DNA of 17,661 bases from JBAPRR01 sp049281195 (lineage in GTDB: Bacteria > Actinomycetota > Acidimicrobiia > Acidimicrobiales > CAVXTF01), in assembly GCA_049281195.1 (NCBI GenBank), contig JBAPRR010000334.1:1-17661 (forward strand). The letters are read 5' to 3'. Positions within the stretch are counted from its first letter, which is position 1. Each line of letters opens with the position of its first letter. The notes under the pieces are model-generated. The model saw only the letters and a list, made by a program, of their open reading frames with translations, ran no database searches and was not told the origin of the DNA. Both the position numbers and the translations under genes were made by a program. Positions 1 through 6,547 of the stretch are shown piece by piece.

Positions 1-734
1 GCGAAGAGCACCGGTGCCGCACTCAGCATCGGCCGACGAGTCTGTGAGGGGACGGCGATCTTCGGGATGAGCGAACGCCTTGCTCCGGGAGCGCGCGGGC
101 TTGTTTCGGGAATCACCGTTACCCCCAGTGCCTGCACCAGTAGCAGCCCGATCAGCGCGAGGTAGACGAGACGCGTGGGTGCCGGCAACCATTGAACGGC
201 AAACGACGAGATCAGCACCCCACTGGCCGTTCCGAGGCCTGGTGCGGTTGCGTTGGCTACCGCTCCACGCGCCTGGTCGATGTCGAGCATGCCGGCGCCG
301 ATCGCCCCGATAGCGCTGCCCGCGGCCAGTCCCTGCACGAGCCGGGCCACAACAAGAGCGGTCAGGCTGTGGGCGTCGACGAAGACGACCAATGCCACTA
401 TTTGCCCGACGATGCCGGCGATCAGGACGGGTCGCCGTCCTATGTGATCGGAAAGCCGTCCGACAGTAAGCAGAGCTGCGAGGAACGCCAGGGCGTAGAT
501 GCCGAAGACGACCGTGATCATGAGATCCGAAAAGCCCCACGCCTTTTGATACGTCGCATAAAGCGGTGTGGGAGCCGCCGACGCTGCGAGAAACGTGACC
601 GTGATGGACGCCAGGCCCACTATTCGCAGCCGCGGTCGGCGCGCCCGTGCGTCGACTTTGGTCTCTACCTCGGGCCCGCTTTCTGAGATCGTGTAATCGG
701 CAGGGCATTCCTCTAAAGCGAGCGTGGAACTCAT
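1..734 (-). CDS. MFS transporter, N-terminal part (C-terminus beyond left edge)
   Basis: The minus strand stays open from an ATG at 734 to the window edge: 244 codons with no stop, so the gene is partial at its 3' end. A cytoplasmic N-tail of about 38 residues precedes alternating hydrophobic segments. Between the second and third of these is GRLSDHIGRRPV, the MFS loop 2-3 signature (G-x-x-x-D-x-x-G-R-R); further on is ARLVQGLAAGSAIGA, typical of helix 4. The family exports or imports small molecules by proton coupling across the inner membrane. Only about six of the usual 12 helices are visible, so the substrate cannot be inferred beyond a general resemblance to drug or metabolite efflux permeases. 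The start overlaps the stop of the upstream SDR gene as ATGA (731-734), which implies translational coupling and one transcript under the 1491-1541 control region. Confidence 0.9.
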   Translation of the reverse strand, partial: MSSTLALEECPADYTISESGPEVETKVDARARRPRLRIVGLASITVTFLAASAAPTPLYATYQKAWGFSDLMITVVFGIYALAFLAALLTVGRLSDHIGRRPVLIAGIVGQIVALVVFVDAHSLTALVVARLVQGLAAGSAIGAIGAGMLDIDQARGAVANATAPGLGTASGVLISSFAVQWLPAPTRLVYLALIGLLLVQALGVTVIPETSPRAPGARRSLIPKIAVPSQTRRPMLSAAPVLF

Positions 735-1474
735 ACCGCCGTCCGTCCACCGTCTGCGGGCAAGGTGGCGCCGGTTATGTAGCTCGCCTTGTCGGAGGCG
801 AGGAAGGAGATGACCTCGGCGATCTCGTCGACATGAGCGCCGCGCCCGAGCGGGGTGGTCTTGCCTAACTGCTCGATAAATGGGGCCCTCTCCGGTGTGC
901 TCAATACGGGCCCTGCGGCTATGGCGTTGACCCGCACTCCCCTGGGGCTGAACTCGGCAGCCCAGGAGCGGGTCATCGAACTGAGGGACGCTTTGGTTGC
1001 CCCGTAGGCGGCCCCGCCGTCGAGGCCTATCTGACCGGCCATGCTGGCCAGATTGATGATGCTCCCCGAAGATCGTTCCGCCATCGCGGGGGCAATGCCG
1101 GCAACCAAAAAGTACGCAGAGCGCACGTTGCCGTCGAAGAGATCGTTGAAAGTCTTCTCGTCAAGGTCCGCGGTGGGGCCGAACCACGCTGTCCCTGCGT
1201 TGTTGACGAGCACGTCGACGTCTCCGACCTCGGCGACCAGGGTACGTACTGCGGCAACATCGTTGAGGTTGGCTGCTACGAAACGTGCCCGGCCTCCGAG
1301 TTCGTTGATCTGACGGACCACCTCGGCGCCGCGCTCGGGGTTGCGGCCGTGGACGATCACGACCCAGCCGTCTCGAGCGAGCCGGAGCGCGGCGGCCCGG
1401 CCTATTCCCGAAGTGGCACCGGTTACAAGTGCCGTGCCCAAACTGGTCCCGGTGGTCTCGCTCGCAACGCTCAT
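731..1474 (-). CDS. SDR family NAD(P)-dependent oxidoreductase
   Basis: A 247-residue classical short-chain dehydrogenase/reductase, the usual family length. The Rossmann dinucleotide motif TGATSGIG is at residues 18-25 and NNAG at 92-95. The catalytic set is Asn117, Ser144, Tyr158 and Lys162 (YGATK). The C-terminal GATLPADGG is also typical. HGR after beta-2 suggests NADP(H) preference, which is an inference. It would interconvert an alcohol and a ketone, or reduce a beta-keto or quinone group; the substrate is unknown. The start ATG at 1474 has an AAAGGGTGAG ribosome site 5-8 bases upstream. It is the first gene of an operon with the MFS gene, whose ATG overlaps this stop (ATGA). An enzyme-exporter pair behind a TetR-type operator suggests a response to a toxic or signalling compound. 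Confidence 0.93.
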   Translation of the reverse strand: MSVASETTGTSLGTALVTGATSGIGRAAALRLARDGWVVIVHGRNPERGAEVVRQINELGGRARFVAANLNDVAAVRTLVAEVGDVDVLVNNAGTAWFGPTADLDEKTFNDLFDGNVRSAYFLVAGIAPAMAERSSGSIINLASMAGQIGLDGGAAYGATKASLSSMTRSWAAEFSPRGVRVNAIAAGPVLSTPERAPFIEQLGKTTPLGRGAHVDEIAEVISFLASDKASYITGATLPADGGRTAV

Positions 1475-1490
1475 GATCTCACCCTTTGAG

Positions 1491-1532
1491 TAGAACGGTC
1501 TGTCTAGGAGCCAAGATAGACCGGTCTGTTCA
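1491..1532. promoter_or_regulatory. Tandem TetR-type operator overlapping the SDR-MFS promoter
   Basis: Two 16-bp near-identical boxes, TAGAACGGTCTGTCTA (1491-1506) and TAGACCGGTCTGTTCA (1517-1532), differ at three positions and start 26 bp apart. The second contains the perfect 10-bp palindrome AGACCGGTCT (1518-1527) between the -35 and -10 hexamers; the first lies just after the -10. Such GACCGGTC-like boxes are common targets of TetR/AcrR repressors. The cognate regulator may lie beyond the left edge or be the TetR protein at 4633-5220; the sequence does not decide. Confidence 0.55.
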
Positions 1533-1541
1533 AAATGTCAA
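1513..1541 (-). promoter_or_regulatory. Sigma-70-like promoter of the SDR-MFS operon
   Basis: On the minus strand TTGACA (1541-1536) is followed after exactly 17 bases by TATCTT (1518-1513). Transcription would start roughly 40 bases before the SDR ATG. The perfect palindrome AGACCGGTCT lies in the spacer, so a bound repressor would block polymerase. The promoter is called from sequence only. Confidence 0.6.
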
Positions 1542-1578
1542 TAGGTTGCGCATGGGCTCGGTGAGAGAGCGAAGGTGC

Positions 1579-2904
1579 CTAGGTCGATTCCCAGTACCAG
1601 GTGCCGTTTTCGTCTTCACAGACGATGGTCGCACCGTTACCGGCCCGACCGGTCGCGCCGTGATCGTCGTCGCGGCAGTACTCGCCGGGTTCGTAGCACC
1701 CACCTTCGTCGTCGATCGGGTAGCAACCGGACGTCGTGGTGCTGGTCGGTGGTCGAACCGAGGTCGGGAGTGTCGTCGAAGCCAGAGGGGGAGTGCTCCG
1801 CTGCTGCAATTGACCGTTCGAGATATCTCCGGACAAGGTGCTCGTCAACGACCCGACAATGGCGGCCGAAGATGTGATGACTCCCAACTCGCGGTCGTAG
1901 TCGAGGCTCGCCGTGGAGAAGTTCTCCGAACCGATGAACGCCTTCGTACTGTCAACGTCGATCACCTTGGCGTGGATGTAGAGGGCAGTCTCGGTATCCG
2001 GGTAGAGCACGACGTGCACACCGTCGGATTCGAGCTGCGAGAACGCAGGATCCCAATCGGAGTCAGCAGTCATGACGACAGTGACATCGACGCCTCTTGC
2101 AGCGTCGGAATCGAGTGCTTCTTCGATCGGTTCGGAGTCCATCTCCTCGTTTTCCACTCCGACGCTATGGACGGCCGAATCTATGAGTCCCGCCAGCGCC
2201 GGTTCGGATCCAGGGCTCCACACCAAGTCCAAGCCCCCTGGACCAGCAGACGGGGCGGCCCCCGACCAATCCGAGTCGAAGACCGACTCGATCGCCGAAA
2301 CATCGGAAACCTGATCATCCATCACGATGAAGTCCCGCGTCGTCGTGTAGTACTGCGAAGTGAGGTTGCCGGTCATGATTGCTGACTCGGAACCATCGAC
2401 GGTGATCGTCTTTTGATGGAAGATCGCTGAGTCATTCGCCCATTCCACGGGGACACCGGCCGATGACAGCGTGGAGTATGCAGCCTGATTTACCGACTCG
2501 CCGCTGTAGGCGCGGTCGAGAAGGACCCTTACCGCAACACCTCTTTTGTGATCGGCTATCAGAATCGCTTCGGACGTCGTGTCGGACAGCTCGTACATCG
2601 TCATGTCGAGACTCCGTCGAGCCGAGGACATCAAGTTGTAGATGGGCGTCATACCAGCCTGTGGTTCGACCAACAATGAGAGACCCGAGCGTGGAATGGC
2701 GGCGGGAGTAGAAGTGACGACGGTAGGGCTGGTGGTGCTACTTGCAGATCCGGATGTCGAACCGCTCGTCACCGTGCTCGCATTCGTGCCGTTTGTGGCG
2801 TTGGAGCTGTTCTTTGTGGATGACGCAGCCGAGCAACCGGTGCCGAGCAGTGCCAGGCTCGTCAGCAGCACCATGACGCACTTGACCTGGCTCTTCCTAG
2901 GCAT
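1579..2904 (-). CDS. Secreted lipoprotein with two phospholipase D (HKD) motifs
   Basis: A 441-residue protein of the phospholipase D superfamily. Residues 1-23 form a signal peptide (PRKSQVK, then a hydrophobic core) ending at GTGC with Cys24, which fits the PROSITE lipobox, so lipid anchoring outside the membrane is inferred. A Ser/Thr/Asn-rich linker fills 25-70. HKD motif 1 is H163-x-K165-x4-D170 with G179-N180; motif 2 is H311-x-K313-x4-D318 with G325-S-E-N328 and E339. Both are intact, so phosphodiesterase or phosphatidyltransferase chemistry is likely, though the substrate (lipid, nucleic acid or other) is unknown. After a second Thr/Pro-rich stretch (about 370-392) comes a Cys-rich, acidic tail with Cys394, 403, 410 and 429, ending in WYWEST. 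A GTG at 2919 would add five residues; ATG 2904 is preferred because GAAAGAG lies six bases upstream. The gene is monocistronic. Confidence 0.88.
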   Translation of the reverse strand: MPRKSQVKCVMVLLTSLALLGTGCSAASSTKNSSNATNGTNASTVTSGSTSGSASSTTSPTVVTSTPAAIPRSGLSLLVEPQAGMTPIYNLMSSARRSLDMTMYELSDTTSEAILIADHKRGVAVRVLLDRAYSGESVNQAAYSTLSSAGVPVEWANDSAIFHQKTITVDGSESAIMTGNLTSQYYTTTRDFIVMDDQVSDVSAIESVFDSDWSGAAPSAGPGGLDLVWSPGSEPALAGLIDSAVHSVGVENEEMDSEPIEEALDSDAARGVDVTVVMTADSDWDPAFSQLESDGVHVVLYPDTETALYIHAKVIDVDSTKAFIGSENFSTASLDYDRELGVITSSAAIVGSLTSTLSGDISNGQLQQRSTPPLASTTLPTSVRPPTSTTTSGCYPIDDEGGCYEPGEYCRDDDHGATGRAGNGATIVCEDENGTWYWEST

Positions 2905-2934
2905 CCTCGACTCTTTCACGTCCGTCGTTGTCGG

Positions 2935-2986
2935 ACAGCTGAGCCCTCAGCTGTTTAATCTGCCGCTCAAAGCGGCCTGAAGGCCG
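2935..2986. promoter_or_regulatory. Nested inverted repeats upstream of the PLD lipoprotein
   Basis: Three dyads lie 31-82 bases before the PLD start. ACAGCTGAG-CC-CTCAGCTGT (2935-2954) is a perfect 9-bp inverted repeat. GCCGCT-CAA-AGCGGC (2962-2976) and CGGCC-TGAA-GGCCG (2973-2986) share bases, so as RNA stems they exclude each other. The first could be a protein operator; the pair could be a switch in the 5' leader. No function is proven. Confidence 0.4.
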
Positions 2987-3200
2987 TTGAGCTGCAGTCT
3001 GGCTCACGACGGAGACCCACCGGCTGCCGGCCATCGAGCTCGAAGGTATAGGTGAAGACATGAGCCGTGCAGGATGGGGGCGTGGCGGAGTTCTCATATG
3101 ACCTCACGTCTTCATCAAGGCGTACGTATGTCGTGCCGAGGCCAGACAAGGCGGCCCCTACAGTCCAATATGGAATGCCCGATCTGATCGAGGAGAGTCG
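2987..3200. other. Intergenic stretch without a convincing gene
   Basis: Between the PLD upstream repeats and the PPOX gene no ORF has both a start and a ribosome site. On the minus strand a reading frame from about 3195 to 2967 is open with reasonably protein-like composition (for example VFTYTFELDGRQP) but has no usable ATG or GTG outside the PPOX gene. It may be a relic of a small gene. A purine-rich GAGGAGAG just before 3201 is the PPOX ribosome site. Confidence 0.3.
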
Positions 3201-3623
3201 ATGACCGGATTGCCGCCGGAGCTTCGGGACCTGATCGCGTCGGGACCGCTGGCCCACCTGAGCACGATCAATCCTGACGGGTCCCCCCAGGTAACCGTGA
3301 TCTGGATCGGGTTGGATGGTGACGACCTCGTCAGCGGTCACATGACTTGGCACACCAAGCTACGGAACATTGAAAGGGACCCCCGTGTCGTGCTCTCGTT
3401 CCTGGGTGTTCGGGATCACGCCAAGACCCTTAGTCCGTACGCCGTAGTGCGTAGTCGCGCCACCGTCGAGCCAAGTGATCAGACTTGGGATCTTCTCAAC
3501 CGGTTGGTCAAGGTCTACATGTCTCCGGACTCGACGTTTGCAGCCCCGAAGGGTCCCGGCTACATCGTCCGCTACGCGGTCGAGCGTATCGGTGGGGTCG
3601 GACCGTGGGCGCAGCGTGATTGA
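3201..3623 (+). CDS. PPOX-class split-barrel protein, probably F420-dependent (Rv1155-like)
   Basis: A 140-residue single-domain protein of the flavin/deazaflavin oxidoreductase (FDOR-B) type. The N-terminal HLSTINPDGSPQVTVIW is the typical first strand pair of the pyridoxamine 5'-phosphate oxidase-like barrel, followed by LVSGHMTWHTKLRNIERDP, the usual cofactor-phosphate-binding turn with R-N-I-x-x-D-P. Length and motif order fit the actinobacterial F420-dependent subgroup, but FMN or heme binding cannot be excluded from sequence. Such proteins reduce unsaturated or quinone-like substrates with F420H2 in the cytoplasm. ATG 3201 follows GAGGAGAGTCG, a good ribosome site. It converges on the aldo/keto reductase gene with only 28 bases between stop codons, so it is its own transcription unit. 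Confidence 0.9.
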   Translation: MTGLPPELRDLIASGPLAHLSTINPDGSPQVTVIWIGLDGDDLVSGHMTWHTKLRNIERDPRVVLSFLGVRDHAKTLSPYAVVRSRATVEPSDQTWDLLNRLVKVYMSPDSTFAAPKGPGYIVRYAVERIGGVGPWAQRD

Positions 3624-3651
3624 GGACGTTTGCAGATCGATCGTTGCAGCC

Positions 3652-4617
3652 CTATGAGAAGTCACTGAGAAGTCGTGGCACGTAGACGCTTTCGAGGCGG
3701 GAGAAGTCCTGTTCGTCGAGTGTGATCTGGGCCGAGGAGACAGCGTCTCGAATATGGGATTCCTTGGTGGCTCCGATGATTGGTGCGCACACGCCCGGCT
3801 TGGCGAGAAGCCAAGCAAGAGCGACCTGAGCCATCGGAATTTCAAGGCGACCGGCCACGGCTCTGACTGCGTCTTGAACGTCGAAGTCTTCTGCTCGATC
3901 GGTAGTGGTGATTGAGCGCTTCGTGCGCCGGTCTCCGTCTCGTTGGCGGGTGCCTGCTAGCAGGCCTCGTGCGAGCGGACTGTACGGGACGAGACCGATG
4001 CCCATATCGGTGCACATCGGGACGAGCTCGCGCTCGTCCTCCCGATTGACGAGGTTGTAACGATTCTGCATCGACACAAAACGGGACCAACTGTTGATTT
4101 CTGCGCACCGCTGCAGCTTGGCGAGCTGCCACGCATACATTGCCGAGGCCCCGATGTAGCGGACCCTGCCTGACCGCACGAGGTCGTCGAGTGCCTCCAT
4201 AGTCTCCTCGGGAGCGGTTTCGGGATCGAAGCGGTGAATCTGATAGATGTCGATGTACTCGGTACCAATGCGGCGCAACGATGCATCGATGGCGTCGAAG
4301 ATGTGTTTACGAGAAAGGCCCCGGTCGTTCGGGCCCGGCCCTGTGGGGTAATAGACCTTGGTGGCGAGGACGTAGTCGTCGCGTTGACTGAACATCTTCG
4401 AAAGAAGATGACCGGTAATCACCTCGCTTGCACCATCGGAATAGACGTCGGCCGTATCGAAGAAGGTGATGCCCGTGTCGATTGCGCAGCGCACGATCGG
4501 CTCAGCCTGCTCCTCGGTCAGTGCCCACGTCTGCAGCGCCGGGTCGCCGTAGCTCATCATGCCCAGTCCGAGTCTGGACACCTTGAGTCCTGAGGATCCC
4601 AGTCTTACGTATTCCAA
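3652..4617 (-). CDS. Aldo/keto reductase
   Basis: A 321-residue TIM-barrel oxidoreductase with the full AKR catalytic tetrad: Asp54, Tyr59 (DTADVYSDG), Lys87 (LATK) and His128 (YQIHRFD). The N-terminal LGSSGLKVSRLGLGMM and C-terminal PIIGATKESHI (NADPH phosphate-binding loop) are typical. It would reduce aldehydes or ketones with NADPH in the cytoplasm; the specific substrate is not evident. The start is an unusual TTG at 4617, supported by a strong GGGAGGAG site five bases upstream and by alignment of the first strand (YVRLGSSGL) with the family N-terminus. It lies 15 bases downstream of the tetR stop in the same direction, so the two are probably co-transcribed. Confidence 0.94.
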   Translation of the reverse strand: MEYVRLGSSGLKVSRLGLGMMSYGDPALQTWALTEEQAEPIVRCAIDTGITFFDTADVYSDGASEVITGHLLSKMFSQRDDYVLATKVYYPTGPGPNDRGLSRKHIFDAIDASLRRIGTEYIDIYQIHRFDPETAPEETMEALDDLVRSGRVRYIGASAMYAWQLAKLQRCAEINSWSRFVSMQNRYNLVNREDERELVPMCTDMGIGLVPYSPLARGLLAGTRQRDGDRRTKRSITTTDRAEDFDVQDAVRAVAGRLEIPMAQVALAWLLAKPGVCAPIIGATKESHIRDAVSSAQITLDEQDFSRLESVYVPRLLSDFS

Positions 4618-4632
4618 ATCTGCTCCTCCCGC

Positions 4633-5220
4633 TCAAGTGGAGGCGTCGACATTGTCGATCCGGACGAACAGATCGGCGAGAACGTCGACGAGGTGCGTCC
4701 GTTTCATCGCCAGCTGGCCCTGGTGCCAGGCCAGGCACAGTTCGCTCAGGGTGCCGATCTGGGCATAGGCAACGAGGCGGGCACGAAGATCCTCCTGCGG
4801 ATCCAGGCCCGGCGGTGCCATCCCCGCGATTGCGACGTCGATGATGTGGTGGCGAAATGGGCTGAGCGCCCCACCGTGAGTCTCGGCGAGCAACACCCGC
4901 GCAAGACGCTCGTCGTCAACCAGGGCGCCGACGAAGGCCTCCAACCAGACCTTCGGCGGTTCCCCCCGTCGGGTTGGTACGAACGGATCGATTCGCTCCG
5001 ACATAACGGAGATGGCGTGGCTCACAACCGCGCTCTGGAGTTCAGTGAGGGACGCGAAGCTCTCGTAGAAGTAGCGCTTGGTGAGTCCGGCAACCTGACA
5101 CACCCGTCCCACGCCAAGTACTCCTGCGCCTTCAGTGCCACAGATCTCAAAGGCGGCTGCGACCAGTCGGCTCCGCCGATCGTTTTGCCGGTCGTGAGCG
5201 CTGATCCCCCGGAAGGGCAT
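4633..5220 (-). CDS. TetR/AcrR family transcriptional regulator
   Basis: A 195-residue protein (201 if started at ATG 5238). The N-terminal helix-turn-helix lies at about residues 18-60: LVAAAFEICGTEG, then VGRVCQVAGLTKRYFYESF, where the recognition helix and the YFY-x-x-F motif are diagnostic of TetR. The remaining helices form a ligand-binding and dimer domain with no recognisable ligand signature. ATG 5220 is favoured because CCAGGTG lies just upstream; ATG 5238 has no ribosome site. It heads an operon with the aldo/keto reductase and is divergent from the P450-MDR pair across about 100 bp, the classic arrangement of a local repressor controlling both units. It may also see the related-type operator near 1500. 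Confidence 0.92.
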   Translation of the reverse strand: MPFRGISAHDRQNDRRSRLVAAAFEICGTEGAGVLGVGRVCQVAGLTKRYFYESFASLTELQSAVVSHAISVMSERIDPFVPTRRGEPPKVWLEAFVGALVDDERLARVLLAETHGGALSPFRHHIIDVAIAGMAPPGLDPQEDLRARLVAYAQIGTLSELCLAWHQGQLAMKRTHLVDVLADLFVRIDNVDAST

Positions 5221-5241
5221 CGTCACCTGGTAGTCCATGCC

Positions 5242-5284
5242 GAAACCAGGATAGTTGACACCGGGCGGTTTCAGACTTTACGGT
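5242..5284 (+). promoter_or_regulatory. Divergent tetR/P450 control region with candidate P450 promoter
   Basis: On the plus strand TTGACA (5255-5260) is followed after 18 bases by TACGGT (5279-5284), fitting TAnnnT. GAAACC (5242-5247) and GGTTTC (5267-5272) form an inverted repeat around the -35 with 25 bp between arm starts, a possible TetR operator half-site pair. On the minus strand TATCCT (about 5254-5249) could be the tetR -10. It does not resemble the 1491-1532 boxes. All calls here are tentative. Confidence 0.35.
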
Positions 5285-5320
5285 CCACTTGGCATTGTCA
5301 GTCCAGGAGGTAATGCCGTC

Positions 5321-6547
5321 GTGGCTCCAACGCCCGTCGACGCCGATCTCGATCTGAGCGATCCCGACCTATTGGCCGATCACCTGCCTCTCGATGAGTT
5401 CGCCTGGCTGAGGAAGAACCAGCCCATCCGATGGAATCCGCAGCCGCCCACCGGATCGGACTATGGCGACGGTGGTTTCTGGGCGCTCACCCGTCACGCT
5501 GACATCACGGAGGTAACGAGGAGTCCGGGCTGGTCGGTGGAGATCAAGTCCTCATTCGTACGCCGGCTCGACGAATCCGACCCGACGGGTGAGTCAACCA
5601 AACACCTCCTTCTGTGCATGGATCCACCCCGCCACACCCGGGTTCGGAAAGTCGGCAACCGGTGCTTCACTCCCCGCGCGTTGGCGGGACTCGAGGACGA
5701 CCTGCGGGACCAGGCGCATCGGATCGTTTGGACCGCGAAGCGCGAGGGCTCAGGCGACTTCGTCCTCGACGTAGCGCGTCATCTGCCTCTGCAGGCAATC
5801 GCCGGGCTGATGGGCATTCCCGACGCCGATCGCGCACAGCTCTTCGAGTGGAGCGACCAGATGGCCGGCAGCGAGGACCCCGAATACCAGCGTAGTGACC
5901 TGTCCGGCGTCATCGAGATGTTCGCCTACGCCCATGCCGCAGCCGAGGCTCGCGTCAACAACGACCTCGGCGATGTCACAAGCCGGCTGGTCCAAGCTGA
6001 TGCCGACGGGAACCGCCTGAGTAGCGAAGAGTTCGGGTTTTTCTTCATGATCCTCGCCGTCGCCGGCAACGAGACGACCCGCCAAGCGATCACCCACGGC
6101 ATGTTGGCGTTTTTGCAACATCCCGATCAATGGGAGAGGTGGAGACCCGAGCGACCCGCTACGGCGATCGATGAAATTCTGCGCTGGGGCTCGCCAGCCG
6201 TGGTTCTTCAAAGAACAGCCACCGAGGACACAGAGGTCGCCGGTCAACTGGTGCGACAAGGTGAGCGTGTCGGTTTGTACTTCTCATCTGCGAACTATGA
6301 CGACGAGGTCTTCGACGACCCGCGGACCTTCGACATTGGTCGTTCGCCGAACCCCCACGTCGCATTCGGTGCCGGTGGATCCCATTACTGCATCGGAGCC
6401 AATCTGTCGCGGCTCGAGCTGAAAGTGATGTTCGACGTGCTCGCCGACGAGCTTCGCGACATCAAGCTGACCGGGCCGCCCCGCCGGCTGCGGTCGTCGT
6501 GGCTCAACGGCATCAAGCATCTGCCCGTCGCCTATGGAGGCTCCTGA
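5321..6547 (+). CDS. Cytochrome P450, CYP125/CYP124-like
   Basis: A 408-residue soluble bacterial P450. The I-helix oxygen-activation motif AGNETTR has its Thr at about residue 253. The K-helix ExxR is E285-ILR288. The heme loop FGAGGSHYCIGANLSRLE has the axial Cys357. The N-terminal DLSDPDLLADHLPLDEFAWL and CMDPPRHTRVR resemble the actinobacterial CYP124/125/142 group that hydroxylates the terminal carbon of sterol or methyl-branched lipid side chains; that specificity is inferred from resemblance. An upstream in-frame ATG exists at 5255, but it overlaps the promoter. GTG 5321 is chosen because AGGAGG lies ten bases before it and the length then fits the family. No ferredoxin or ferredoxin reductase gene is adjacent. 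The stop overlaps the next start (TGATG), so the two are translationally coupled. Confidence 0.95.
   Translation: MAPTPVDADLDLSDPDLLADHLPLDEFAWLRKNQPIRWNPQPPTGSDYGDGGFWALTRHADITEVTRSPGWSVEIKSSFVRRLDESDPTGESTKHLLLCMDPPRHTRVRKVGNRCFTPRALAGLEDDLRDQAHRIVWTAKREGSGDFVLDVARHLPLQAIAGLMGIPDADRAQLFEWSDQMAGSEDPEYQRSDLSGVIEMFAYAHAAAEARVNNDLGDVTSRLVQADADGNRLSSEEFGFFFMILAVAGNETTRQAITHGMLAFLQHPDQWERWRPERPATAIDEILRWGSPAVVLQRTATEDTEVAGQLVRQGERVGLYFSSANYDDEVFDDPRTFDIGRSPNPHVAFGAGGSHYCIGANLSRLELKVMFDVLADELRDIKLTGPPRRLRSSWLNGIKHLPVAYGGS

Noticed and set aside
192..686. Plus-strand open frame of 164 codons
   Set aside because: It is antisense to the MFS gene, whose transmembrane pattern and motifs are clear; the plus-strand protein is rich in Arg, Asp and His with no domain.
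1486..2385. Plus-strand open frame of 299 codons
   Set aside because: It is antisense to the PLD gene, with Arg-rich composition and no recognisable motifs.
2967..3353. Minus-strand frame of 128 codons before the PLD gene
   Set aside because: Its start lies inside the PPOX gene and it has no ribosome site; only the part outside that gene looks mildly protein-like, so it is described as an intergenic relic.
6499..6546. Earlier start for the MDR gene
   Set aside because: It would overlap the P450 C-terminus by 49 bases; ATG 6547 has a good ribosome site and matches the family N-terminus.
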